A DNA stretch of 64,000 bases from Muricea muricata (lineage: Eukaryota; Cnidaria; Anthozoa; Malacalcyonacea; Plexauridae), in assembly GCA_963855995.1 (NCBI GenBank), contig OY979727.1:12950946-13014945 (forward strand), written 5' to 3'. Each line of letters starts with the position of its first letter. The first letter of the stretch is position 1. The notes below the pieces were generated by a model. It did not search any database and was not told where the DNA came from. It saw only the letters and a program-made list of their open reading frames with translations. Below, piece after piece: positions 1 to 11,500 of this stretch. The translations under genes were made by a program, and so were the position numbers.

Positions 1-3000
1 GACCAAAACTTCTTAATTTTTCAACTTCACCAGCATCATATTTGGTACAGCTTTTAACCATCGCAATCCCAATATCATTATCACACTGTGCCGCGGAGTT
101 CTGACACAAAATGGCTCCACACTGCTCTCGACGACATACACCTCTCGCCAACAGCTCGGCGACGAAGCGACCATCGCCAGAGATATCTAGCACGAGACTG
201 CGCTTGGATTCGTTGCTCAACAAACCACACTTCTGTAGAACATCAGTAGAGGTAAAAGAATCCGAACTTTGACCGAGGTCACGAAGTTTTTCTTTGGCGA
301 GGGACTCCAAGCTTTCAACAAGTTGTTTTCCTTGAGTAGTACGGAATATATTCGCGTTTTTTCTTGCTTCGTTCAGTTGACAAATTAAAGATGCTGGACA
401 GAATCTCGAACTCTGAATTACCTCCATACTTTTACCAACATCAATAATCCAGTGTTGTACATCGGATTTCGGTGTTCCTGGGCCTCGCAGCCACTCTATG
501 GACTCGACTATAAAAAGCAGAGGACATAGTTAACAATTAGATTACGACCTCGAGATTTCTACGCATAGCCATAGGAATTGAGAGCGAGTAATCTAATTGT
601 TTTAGCAGAATCGGAAATAAATAATTGATTTTTAAGTCGTTTTGCTAAAAACCGTTACAAATTGTCTTTGAATTGAAAAAATACACCAGAAAAATTATTA
701 TTTTCTACTCGCTATCTATCGAGCAATAGATAGCGAGTAGAGTAGCTAATCAAAGTACAGCATTTGCATTCTACTAATTAACAATTAGATTACGAGCTCG
801 AGATTTCTATGCGGTGATAGTTGATGAGACCGAAACCCGAATCAACTATCACCGCATAGAAATCGAGAGCGAGTAATCTAATTGTTTTAGTAGAATCAGA
901 GGTCAAACATGGAATATTCAACAAAAATTTGATTTTTAAGCAATTTTTTTAAAAGAAATCTATAGGAAGATGATTGTTTCGCTACTCGCTATCTATCGAG
1001 GAATAGACAGCGAGTAGAGTAACCATTCAAATTACAGCATTTGCAATAGTATACTAGTATGATTCTACTAATAGATGTTAGTTTAGACCGTCGCTCAAGC
1101 CTGCCTGACACGAGAGCTATCTATCAGATGAGCAAAAGTTACTTTTGCAGGTTAGCTCAGCCGATTCCTCGCCCTGTGCAGATAGATTATACAGAGTTTT
1201 ATGCCCCATGCAATCTTTTCATCTATACCAAACATGTTTGCTAATGTTTAACGTAGTGCTTAGGAGTAAACAGCTGGGACAGGTCAGTACCAGTCAGTAC
1301 CTTTCTTAACTATCTCTTGCAGTAGACTTTCTTCAGTAGTACAAGGCATTTCATCCTCTGCCACGACAGCTCTTTCATACCATCCACGTTCCGACGCTGC
1401 AATCCTATCAAAATACGACCCTGTTTCGTGAGTGCCCGAATTACAGTACGTATCATAGGCACTCTCCGGCCAGTAGCTCAGCTGGGTACCATCCAGGTGA
1501 ACGTGTGGAACGACAAAGGATACCTGCGTTAGGTGGCTGATGTTATAACGACGTACAAATTCTTCAGATAAATAATTTCTTAGTTTGCTATAAAATTTCC
1601 ATTTGCCTTTTGAGAAATTTTCAAACAACTTAATGTTGTTGTTTATAGCATCCGTTTGATATTCTGAGAAAGTTCCAGCACAGTTTATTATATTTTCTAT
1701 GAATTTTGCTGGCAGGCATTCTTGGGGGAAGGGTGTTAGGTCAGGCGCAAGTGAGGTGTAGTGACTCTGTAGTTTTTCTATCAGATCTTTGGAGAGAAAT
1801 TCAGAGCCAATGAAACCAGTACAGACACAATACACTTCTGAGTTTCCAGGTTTACTGGTTCCTAAAGACAACAAAACTAACTTTATTTATACTGGATAGC
1901 TCTATCAGTTCTAAACTGTTCTTCCTAGAGGTCCAGTAAGGATCACCTCTTATTGATCCAGTGTTACTACAGGAGACCTAAACTAAAGTAACTTTATTCA
2001 TACTGGATAGCTCTATCAGTTCTAAACTGTTCTTCCCAGAGGTCCAGTAAGGATCATCTCTTATTGATCTAGTGTTACTACAGGAGGAAACCTAAAGTAA
2101 ACTAACTTTATTTACACTGGATGGCTCTATCAGTTCTAAACTGTTCTTCCTAGAGGTTCAGTAAGGATCATCTCTTATTGATCTAGTGTTACTACAGGAG
2201 GAAACCTAAAGTAAACTAACTTTATTTACACTGGATGGCTCTATCAGTTCTAAACTATTCTTCCTAGAGGTCCACTAAGGATCATCTCTTATTGATCCAG
2301 TGTTACTACAGGAGGAAACCTAAAGTAAACTAACTTTATTTACACTGGATGGCTCTATCAGTTCTAAACTGCTCTTCCTAAAGGTTTAGTAAGGATCATC
2401 TCTTATTGATCCAGTGTTACTACAGGAGGAAACCTAAACTAAACTAACTTTATTTGCACTGGATAGATCTATCAGTTCCAAACTGTTCTTCCTAGAGATC
2501 CAGTAAGGATCATCTCTCACACATCCATTATTATTAACAAGTTCTCTACCTGGTTTAACAATCTCAATCTCTTCAAACAAACAGCACAAGAGATAGAGAA
2601 TGCCCAGAGTATGACACTCAAACATTGTAAACATCTTCGCAACCAAACTGCCTCCATGGGCAAGACTCACAATGCCTGCTACCACTTCACAATACAACAA
2701 CTGACCAATCACGGTCTCCTGTTTGTCTGGTTCATCTGCACAACTGATGCTACCATCAGCCGTCACCTAAAATTGCACAGCAATACAAGTGAATGCAAAC
2801 CATAATTTGTAACACTTGCTACAAAAGTGGGATCTCTAAATATATAACTGGACTCATATCAACTTACTATATCGACCTTTCCACCTCCCCCTAATGCTTG
2901 AACCAAACACTTGAGGTTCGGCCAATGCATCAGATCACCATCCCCACTCTCTCCAAAACTCCACTGACCCAAAGTCTCGATGATAAACCGCTCCCCGGAT

Positions 3001-3515
3001 ATCATCCTTTTTGTATCATTCCCCTCGTAAAACGGATTGAGAGTGGACGCCAGCCACTCCCAGTGCATGCCTTCAAAGTTGCACTTGATAAAATGATTCA
3101 TGCTTGCAATAAACGCCCCGGGCGCCTCACAGAGGTGTAGGCTGGTAACATTTTTGTTGTGAATGCATTTTCGGGAAATAATATCACACGTGCTTAAAAT
3201 TTCGTAAAATTTTGCCCAAGCTTGAGTGCATAGCTCGGGTTTTACTGCACTGCGTAAGTGTTTAACCACCAGACCACAGGGATTTGTTTTACTTGTATGT
3301 CTCCGCCATTTTTCAATGTCTTTTGAGTTCAGTAGATTTTTGGTCGCATTCAAATTGTTTTTTATTGCTACCAAAGGCTCGATAGTAAAAGGCGGTGTTG
3401 AAAACATCCTGCTGGCTTCTGGGAGAGAGTATGTGTCATTTTTTGACTTCAGTTTGTATCTTTTGTTAAAAATTTTTTCAGCCTTTTCACCAAGAGCCAT
3501 TGATTTGGCCGCCAT
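1..3515 (-). CDS. CMTR2: CMTR2, cap-specific mRNA 2'-O-methyltransferase 2 (partial, 3' end beyond the window)
   Basis: Exons on the minus strand lie at 3515-2868, 2766-2550, 1861-1301 and 507-1, all joined by GT-AG introns in frame. The family methylates the ribose of the second transcribed nucleotide of capped mRNA. The first exon carries the SAM-binding signature LCEAPGAFIASMNHF of the FtsJ/RrmJ fold. The second carries TADGS and VAKMFTMFE, supplying the Asp and second Lys of the K-D-K centre. The third continues through KPGTSKPGNSEVYCVC. The last visible exon (SIEWLRGPGTPKSD and on) belongs to the C-terminal half, which in this family is a degenerate second methyltransferase domain. The reading frame is open to the window edge. 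The start at MAAKSMALGEK sits about 340 bp from the divergent KDM8 start. The second and third introns are filled with repeats, listed separately. Confidence 0.9.
531..1030. repeat. tandemly duplicated foldback unit in a CMTR2 intron
   Basis: Two related units of about 248 bp follow each other (about 531-778 and 779-1030). Each contains a palindrome bounded by ACAATTAGATTACGA and its complement, and a second hairpin CTACTCGCTATCTATCGA with its complement. The second unit has an extra hairpin at about 812-856 (GCGGTGATAGTTGAT and its complement) inside the first palindrome. It looks like a MITE or foldback element that was duplicated in tandem after or during insertion. It lies between CMTR2 exons 3 and 4. 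Confidence 0.75.
1876..2545 (-). repeat. intronic tandem array, ~115-bp family (CMTR2 intron 2)
   Basis: About six units of roughly 113-118 bp fill nearly the whole 690-bp intron between the exons ending at 2550 and starting at 1861. Read on the minus strand, each unit has GGTTTCCTCCTGTAG, AACACTGGATCAATAAGAGA, GGACCTCTAGGAAGAACAG, TTTAGAACTGATAGAGCTAT and CCAGTATAAATAAAGTTAG in order. The last unit runs straight into the 3' splice site TTGTTGTCTTTAG. The array is sense-oriented with respect to CMTR2. Confidence 0.9.
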
Positions 3516-3855
3516 GATTTTTTTTCACAAAGGTGTTACACCCCCCCCCCCCCCCGTTCGAGTACAGAAAGATATAGATTAAAATGCTGCAATGCTTTTC
3601 GCGATTATTTTACACTGAAGAAAAAGCTTATGACTTAAGCAATTAAGAAAGCTATTGATAGTCTACGAAAAAAGTAGATTATTTAATTAATTTTCAGTAT
3701 TGTCATTAAACCGAAAGTTTTGATCAGGGGGGGGAGAGGGTTCGTTCTCAGGTCCTCTAATTACTGATTTACTGGAAAGGAAAGGAAACGAGTCAAGGAA
3801 ACGAGTTTTCTCGCAAGTTTTGTCATATTGAGCATTAAATCTATTGTTTTCAGCA
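3516..3855. promoter_or_regulatory. divergent CMTR2/KDM8 intergenic region
   Basis: This 340-bp gap separates two genes transcribed away from each other, so it probably holds a shared bidirectional promoter (inference from layout). It contains a C17-type homopolymer at about 3540-3556 and a G-run near 3727-3735. No TATA box is clearly placed. Confidence 0.5.
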
Positions 3856-5653
3856 ATGAACTTTACTGTTAACTTTACAAAAGCTTTAGAAAGTACTTTT
3901 CCATCTTTGAAATTGAATGAAAATGAATTAAACGAAGAAGTTGTAAGTTTAAAGTCAAAGTCTGGAGACATGTTGCTTTGGCTCCTTGACGAAAGTTGCC
4001 AAAATTTCCATCAAAAGCAATTCAAAACGGCCTTGTCTTCAAGCCTGGCTGTTCTAGATTTGACTTGGGAGAAAATCAACACAGGGTACTGGAAAGACGT
4101 TGATGTAGCATGGAGAAAAATGTACTCATTTGCAGCAATTGTGCAAACATTGATTCTTTTTGAAATGGGAAAGTTACAAGAGGGAATAAAGACCGGCGAT
4201 TTAGGCCTCTTGTTGGGATGCCCTGTCATGGATAATATTTTGACAAAGATTACCAGTTGTATACAAGAGAAACTACAAGAACCTGATAGCGACAATTCAG
4301 AATTAAACAGACCTGGAAAAAGGATTGAGAATTCTGAATGTTTAAACTCAAGAACACCAGTACCAACAGAACCAATTCCAAATCCATCTATGGATTTGCT
4401 TTTATGTTCGCGGACTAAAAAAGCAAAGATTTCTTATCACAATGAGCAAAGTATTCAACGTGCTCCTTGTCCAAGTCTTCGTAAATTTCATAACGAGTTT
4501 ATGGATAACGAGGTGCCTGTTATACTGCAAGGGATTATGGACCATTGGCCGGCAAGGAGTGCTCGTCAATGGACTTTTGATTACCTTCAGAAACTTGCCG
4601 GCAATCGGACTGTGCCAGTTGAAATTGGATCTCGTTACACTGATGAGTCATGGACCCAAAAATTAATGACTATTAACGAGTTCGTTACTGGTTATATTAC
4701 AAACAATGACAATGCTAAGAATGTTGCATACTTAGCTCAACATCAGCTGTTTGATCAAATTCCTGAACTTGCTAACGACATCGTTATTCCAGATTACTGT
4801 TGCCTTGGTAACAATGGTGATATGGATGTTATTGTCAATGCGTGGTTTGGTCCAAAAGGAACAGTGTCCCCCTTACACCACGATCCTTATCATAATCTTC
4901 TAGCACAAGTTGTTGGAGAGAAGTATTTACGGATCTATTCTACGGCTGAAACGGATAAAGTTTATCCACATGAATCATTGCTGTTGTCGAACACTAGTCA
5001 GGTACAGTATGTGTGAGAATTAATAGGAGGTTTGGTAGTATTCTGCAATAAGCTGTCGTGGTTTGTGTCTGAACTACCTGAAAAAGATATCTCAAACGTA
5101 GTGGTCCAGTGTAGGTAGTATTCTACAATAAGCTGTCATATTTTGTGTCTGAACTAGCTGAAAAAGATATCTCAAACGTGGTGGTCTAGTGTAGGTAGTA
5201 TTCTACAATAAGCTGTCGTGGTTTGTGTCTGAACTACCTGAAGAAGATATCTCAAACGTGGTGGTCCAGTGTACATAGTATTCTACAATAAGCTATCGTG
5301 GTTTGTCTGAACTACCTGAAAAAGCTATCTCAAACGTGGTGGTCCAGCGTAGGTAGTATTCTAGAATAAGCTGTTGTGGTTTGTGTCTGAACTACCTGAA
5401 AGAGATATCTCAAACGTGGTGGTCTGCTGTAGGTAGTATTCTACAATAAGCTGTCATAGTTTGTGTCAGTTTCCTCATATTTTTTAAGGTTGACATAGAA
5501 GATCCTGACTATGAAAAATACCCATTGTTTGAGACTGCCAGCTACAAGGAATGTATACTCAAGGCTGGAGAGATGCTGTACATTCCGAAGAAACACTGGC
5601 ACTTTGTCAAGTCACTGTCGGTTAGTTTTTCAGTTAGTTTTTGGTGGTCTTGA
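3856..5653 (+). CDS. KDM8: KDM8/JMJD5, JmjC-domain 2-oxoglutarate oxygenase
   Basis: Two exons, 3856-5001 and 5489-5653, join in frame to give about 436 residues, close to the usual 410-420 of JMJD5. The enzyme is a nuclear/cytosolic Fe(II) oxygenase reported as an arginyl hydroxylase and histone-directed enzyme. The N-terminal half is the helical region. The JmjC domain shows [10 protein letters not shown], with the Fe-binding H-x-D at residues about 341 and 343, and the distal His in KKHWHFV at about 420. The protein ends SFSVSFWWS, the hallmark C-terminus of this family, which fixes the stop. I place the start at ATG 3856 because the open frame upstream has no ATG. The single intron seen is occupied by a tandem array. 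The catalytic residues are intact, so the gene looks functional. Confidence 0.92.
5030..5470 (+). repeat. intronic tandem array, ~80-bp family (KDM8 intron)
   Basis: About 5.4 units of roughly 80 bp fill the intron of KDM8. Each unit contains GGTAGTATTCTACAATAAGC, TTGTGTCTGAACTACCTGAA and ATCTCAAACGTGGTGGTCC. Units differ by scattered substitutions and small indels, as expected of an older array. It ends shortly before the 3' splice site at 5488. The sequence is different from the 115-bp family, but the arrangement (an intron made of a tandem array) is the same. Confidence 0.9.
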
Positions 5654-6594
5654 AGGATTATCATATATGGAGGATTGGACGGTACATATAGTGGATTTGA
5701 ATTGTATTTGAACACTGATGAAGGTAGTGAAACAATTTGTCAGACTCATCAATAATTCATGAATAACACAGAAAAAGGATTTTGAAACAAAATTTTGTAT
5801 TGTATCCTCTTAATGTTCAAGAATACAGTATAGACACACATGGTGAACTCAACATAGTTAATGCCAAAACAAGACTTGTGTTAAGGGCACTCTTAACGTT
5901 GCAATGTTGCAACTCCATTCATCCAGTGTAATTTGTAGATCAGTGCAATTGTCCAGGTTGTGGCCGTTTTGCAGCAATTAAAATTGGCATAACATGAAGT
6001 ATCCCGGCCTTTTCAAGGGAATTTTCTTCCTGATTACCCAGCGATGCTCGTGATTCTTTACTGACTTCACCTTTGCTTTTCCTACATTCCATTTCAACAC
6101 AAAGTGAACAACATAACACAGAACTAGCCAGATACAATCTAGGATAGATGAGGCGTACAGTAACCTCATTAATAAGTGGCAGTACAACCGCTAGCATTGC
6201 CCCGCTGATTATGCTAATAAGTAGCGGGCAGTGTAGTAAGCTAGAACTGACGTTCGTTGAGCTTTCGGGACAAGTTCGACAATAATCGTCAGTGCTTCGC
6301 GCAAGAGCAATGATGATACTTTAAAGGAAACTATGAGGCAGATGAGATAAAGGCAAGTTAGTCCCACTGGTCTGGTTAGTTCCTGCTGCAAATGATGCTC
6401 CATACAGCTAGAAAGAATTTGAAAATGAATTTGTTTGGGTATTTGGCGTACATAGCCAAAGTTGCAACAAGTCTGTTGACAGCTTGCAACAAACTTGTTA
6501 TCCGCTGATGAAAAATTGCAGGAAGCCTGATTTGGTAATGTTTTTGTAAGCAGACTGCTGACATTGTAAACGAGACTTTAAGGTACAATACATA
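5654..6594. other. intergenic region, no gene seen
   Basis: Between the KDM8 stop and the next minus-strand gene I see no supported coding exon. The part near 6450-6500 has the CAACAAGTTTGTTGACA-like quasi-palindromic words found elsewhere in the window. The KDM8 and minus-strand gene 3' ends converge here. Confidence 0.5.
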
Positions 6595-7419
6595 TTAGCG
6601 GAGGTATCTACAGTGTTTCAACTTGTCTATATCACACTCTGTACTTCCATGTTCCTTATCATGTGTATATAATTCCCTTGGTATTCCTTGGAACCTCACT
6701 ACATGTTCATGATTGTCCATCCAAGCCACATGCCGTCCTTCGCCCCCCTGACGTTTACGTCTCTTGAGTCGTCTCTTCGACTCCTCGGCCATCTGCACGG
6801 GGGGAACGACCAGGGTGTAAATACTTTGTCTTTCAGGGAAAATGGTCATCGGATGGTACGTCCATGGTTTGTTGCGAGACTTTTCCAGGTACGAGAACTC
6901 CGATGGTAAATTCCGACTGTTTGCCGATGAATTCCGACTATGTGCCGATGAATTTCGACTGCATACCGAGGGTGGACCTTTGTGATGTGGACCGTTAGCC
7001 GAAGAACCACGACTGGAAATTCGGTAATTCATTTTGGATGATGCAATCCTGGTTGCATTCCTGTATCTCTTTACATCATTACCTTCAAATTGTTTGTCAG
7101 TACTGTTGACCATTTTATCTTCGCTGTCGATCATTCTCCCTTCACTATGCACTGTCTTTCCCGTTTTTTCGGCTGTGACTAACTCCTTAACAAGCTCCTT
7201 TTTGAAACCTCCAAGCGGTGCAGTTTGAGGTCGCATTTTCGCAACAATCTTCTCGGAGAGATAAGGTCTTGTGCTGGACGCAGATTTACAGCAGAAATTC
7301 CTCTTCTTTGTCAGTTTGTTGTGTTCTCGTTCTAGGTTTAGTAACCGTTTTTCCAGCTCTCGAAATTCCCGCATTGTCGTGGAGTGTTTCTTCGCGTTGG
7401 TGGTATTCTGCATTGTCAA
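6595..7419 (-). CDS. unrecognised intronless gene, 274-residue basic protein
   Basis: One uninterrupted frame runs from ATG at 7419 to a stop at 6595. I do not recognise the family. The first 45 residues are charged and heptad-like (FRELEKRLLNLEREHNKLTK), so a short coiled coil is likely. An RPQTAP motif follows near residue 62, then a serine/asparagine-rich stretch with NSSAHSRNSSANSRN-type repeats at about 150-170. The C-terminal third is conserved-looking (AWMDNHEHVVRFQGIPRELY). There is no signal peptide or membrane segment. RPQTAP words occur in several ciliary and microtubule-associated proteins, which is only a hint. Its frame is much longer than chance and no in-frame stop occurs, so I treat it as a real gene. 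A terminal exon of a longer gene is possible. Confidence 0.65.
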   Translation of the reverse strand: MTMQNTTNAKKHSTTMREFRELEKRLLNLEREHNKLTKKRNFCCKSASSTRPYLSEKIVAKMRPQTAPLGGFKKELVKELVTAEKTGKTVHSEGRMIDSEDKMVNSTDKQFEGNDVKRYRNATRIASSKMNYRISSRGSSANGPHHKGPPSVCSRNSSAHSRNSSANSRNLPSEFSYLEKSRNKPWTYHPMTIFPERQSIYTLVVPPVQMAEESKRRLKRRKRQGGEGRHVAWMDNHEHVVRFQGIPRELYTHDKEHGSTECDIDKLKHCRYLR

Positions 7420-8576
7420 AGCTTCCCTCTATTCTTCAGTAGCTTCAAAATAAGAACTGCTGTGGCAAAGTTTAACAGGACTTTACTATATTTTACTTCA
7501 TAACTACTTAGTTATTTAGTGTATTCTGGTATAAACAAAGTACCTTTAAAAAGGATTTCTTTTTGTACTCGTCATGTTTTAAACAATTGATTTAACTTGA
7601 TGTAAAATTTGCGTTATCTTATTAGCAAATGTATGTGGGACAAAATGTTTGCTTGTTTTGTTTTCCATGGAGACGTGCCGTAATTAAATAGTCTGGTAGA
7701 AATGTGTGGTTTTTAAAACCGGTAAGTTTTGCAGGTATTTAACAAGTTTTATTTCAAGATGTGTCTATCGGGAATAATGACTTTTATATCCTATCTTTTA
7801 ATAACTGTATCATACAGGATTATAATTACTTCTTAAAGGGAACATGAAATAAAATGAGGAGATTTGAAGAAATTGTGCAAGCGCGCGAAATGTGAAGGTA
7901 TATAAGGCACATCTGATTGGCTGATCAGGTGGGGTAAACGTATCTCATTGGTTAAAAACTCTACATTAAGATACTCGTTGGCAGACTTTCAGAAGTTTAT
8001 TAATTCAAGATAGAGTTCATTTCCAACTTTGGTTATTCTTCGCAAACGTTAGTATTGGTTAGGTAAGTAATAGTTCAAACACTAGTAGTAGGATCGCGTC
8101 GAGAAATTTAAAATACGAGGCGAAACCGAACCAGTATTTTGCGAGAAAATCAAGGAGAAAGCTGGCCTAACTTCTTCCTCCAATTTCCAAACATTCTCAA
8201 TGGTATCGACTTTTTTGTACTTGCTCTTGAATTATTAATACGTTTGCGAAGGTTAATTCAAATTGGGCGATATTTATCCCTTTGTTATGAGCAGAACCGA
8301 TGCGCAAAACTCTTTCATTATTTTTGTTTATGTTTATTTGCGAGCTGTCAAACTGTCAATCAATGTCTAATCGTTGCAATCACATGCAATAAAGATTAAT
8401 TAATGCGCAGACGGGAGTCTGGATCGAGCAGTCAAAATGGTGGAGAGAGGAGAGCAAAACACGATTCATTTATTTCCTAAAAATGCACCGCACTTTGGGT
8501 ATGATGTATAAATACAAAGTAAAAGTAAACCCTTAATGATATCCTTCAGACCAGCACGCATAGAATATAAAGCAAA
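7420..8576. promoter_or_regulatory. divergent intergenic region upstream of RABL6
   Basis: This region separates the minus-strand 274-residue gene from RABL6, transcribed in the opposite direction. It contains CCAAT-box-like ATTGG words (about 7917-7922 and 7947-7952) and CpG-containing stretches near 7880. A promoter for one or both genes is an inference from position. No coding exon is supported. Confidence 0.4.
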
Positions 8577-11500
8577 ATGATTTCGGCTTTGAAGAAATTT
8601 GCTCGCAAAAATGATGACACGAAGAATCGACCGGCCATGCCGAGTGGAGTTTCTTCAATGGGACAGTCCTTGCAGAGGAAATTTGGACGTGGTGTGCAGT
8701 ATAACAGTATGTATTGCTTGGTTTTATGGCTTTTAGCCGCCTATCAAAAATATGTAGTAAAGAGTCGGATCATTAGGATGAATTAAACATTTATAAACAC
8801 TTAATTCATTTGATGTTTGGGTGAATTGGAATAAATTAAATTCCATTGGTTTCTAATGAAGTGCGTGTGTATTTTGAGTCGAGTGCTTTGCTTTCGTAGT
8901 GAAAATTGTGATAAAAGGTGACAGGAATACTGGAAAAAGTACTTTACTGGCAAGGTTTCAAGGGAAACCATTCAAAGAAGAATATATTCCGACTAATGAG
9001 ATACAGGTAGTGATTATTTTGAGTTTAACTATAATTGTTACTGAAAGGCTCTTTGGGAATTCAGTAATTTCAGTCCTTGTTTATCTTGTTTAGGTTTGCA
9101 GTATAAATTGGAGTTATAGAGGTACTTGTACAAACATTGATTACTTCCACTAAACTTACATCTGTCATGTTGGGGGGAGATAATTTTGTGTGGACTTGTT
9201 GTTCAAAGATTGGTTAGCTTAACCCTGAGTTAATATAAAATTTGAAGTAAATTTTCCAGGAGCTTGTTTGCAAGCTTTCAAATATTTCTGTAGAAATCTT
9301 TTTAAGGTCAGTAGTAGTTTTGGTTTCTGAAGTTTTGTAGGAAACTGTTCTACAGAACAGTTGGTTAATCTTTAACCAAGGGTTAGCATTACCCCCAGCT
9401 TTCAACAACAATGTGTAGGTGTCATATTTCCATTACTTCTGGTATATTCCATTCTTCACCATTTAAAACACATTTTACAGAGCTCCCAAACTTTGACTGG
9501 TAATGTGATCCCTTGTGAAGCATATTGCCATGGTATCAGGATCAACTTGAAACTTGGCACAAATGACTGATTAGTTCTTTTTTCATAAAAAAACATTTTC
9601 AAACACTCAAAACCCATTGTAAAAAGTTCTCAAAATTTCACTTATCACTTCCCTGTGGTATGGTCCTCCTTTGTATCTGGGTCAATTTTGGTCCCTTGAC
9701 ATGATGTCTTGAATTTGTTTGTAACTTTACATGGATAGTCAAATGGACTTGTAAACCATCACCTTCGATCACTCAAAATGTATTTTAAGAAGTTTCTATT
9801 AATATCTTGCCTGCTGTCACCTTTCAATTAATATTATATAATATGGTTTTGTTTATTTTAGTTGCTGATGATGTTGTTAAGGTTGAGGTGTGGGATGTCG
9901 TTGACAAAGGTAACTCCACCATTTAGACCAGAGTGATTTTGTCAGTGGATATAAATGAAAACTTTTTTATGCCAGGAAAAAAGAAGAAATCTGATGCTGA
10001 TGGCTTGAAACTGGCAAATGACATCTTGGAAACTAATGTAAGTTCAAGTTCTTTCACATTATGATCACATGTGTGTGTGTTTCATTACTTTAACACAGTC
10101 CCAAATTCATCAAAGGCAAAACATTCATGACTTGTAACATGAAAGACCCAATTATACTACCAACAGTAATAGCCTTGTAACTAACTCATAATGCAAGTGT
10201 CAGGTCATGCATCTTTGGTGTACCTATTTTTTCTTGTTTAAAAGGGTCAAGCACCAGGCATCCTTGACGCAGAGTTTCTTGATGTTTATAAAGGCACTCA
10301 TGGCTGTATTATTCTGTTGGATATTACTAAACAATGGTATGAAGTTGTCAGTGTCATACTGCAGAAATATGGAGTTAGAGCCTGTTTAATTCTTGAGTTT
10401 CACTATACTATTAATTTACATTGAATCTTGGCGAAGGTCGCCCTCAACTTCTTGAATATTATTTTTAGGACATTTAAGTATGTTGAACGAGAGCTGCCCA
10501 AAATTCCACAGAATATTCCTGTTCTTATTTTAGTAAGTTAAAAATCTTTTGTGAACTCCTAGCACCCCTCATTTTATTTATAGTATATTGAATTAAAGTT
10601 ACCAAACATTGTAGGTGGGGCAGTCAATGATTTATGGAAGTAGCAGGTTGTGAGCAGACACTTTGTTTACATTTCTCAACTGTATATCATTCTCTAAAAT
10701 ATTATGTACTGTGCTCACAATTGAATATATACATAGCAAACTAGAGTTTGCATTCAGACAAAGTTTGAAAGAATTTAAGTCATGTTTTTACCATATCTGT
10801 GGGCTCCCTATTATGAGCATACTTTGGTTACCAATGCACAGATCAACAGGCATTTCAGCAGCTTTAAGTTCACCATGAAAATTTACCTTTCAACTTTCAC
10901 GATTTTACTGAAAGCAGAGTAAGTCATAACACTTTCTCCCAACTGGTGGATAACGTTGCTATCTTTTCATTTCAAAGTCAAACTTTCTTGATATGCAAGA
11001 GCACAGAGTGGTCCAAAGAGACGAGATTGCATCGTTTATCAAATATTACGACAGAGGCGACGATGCTGCCATTATACAATATGCTGATTGCTGCTTGAAG
11101 AATGGTTTTGGATTGAAATTCATACATAAATTTTTCAATATTCCATTCCTCAAACTTCAGGTTTGGTTCAAAAGTGTTTGTTATTTGTTGTGCTTTATCT
11201 GCTATTTGACTATGCTGTTTATCTCACATTCACAACTTGCAGCAAGTGTTTCAACAAGCTGTGTTTGCACTGTTGACAAGTTTTGAACAACTTTTGGGAA
11301 CTTGCAACAAGCTTGACGGAAATATCAAACTTGTCAGGAGGTTATCCCAATAACTCCGATACAGACCTGTTGTAACAAGATTGTCACTAAGAGCAAATTT
11401 TAGGTTGGGATTTATGTTTTGTAAATGTTTTCAATTTAGCAAGAAACGTTGGAGAAACAGTTAAAAACTAACAAGGAAGATATGGAGGTATTGACTGAGT

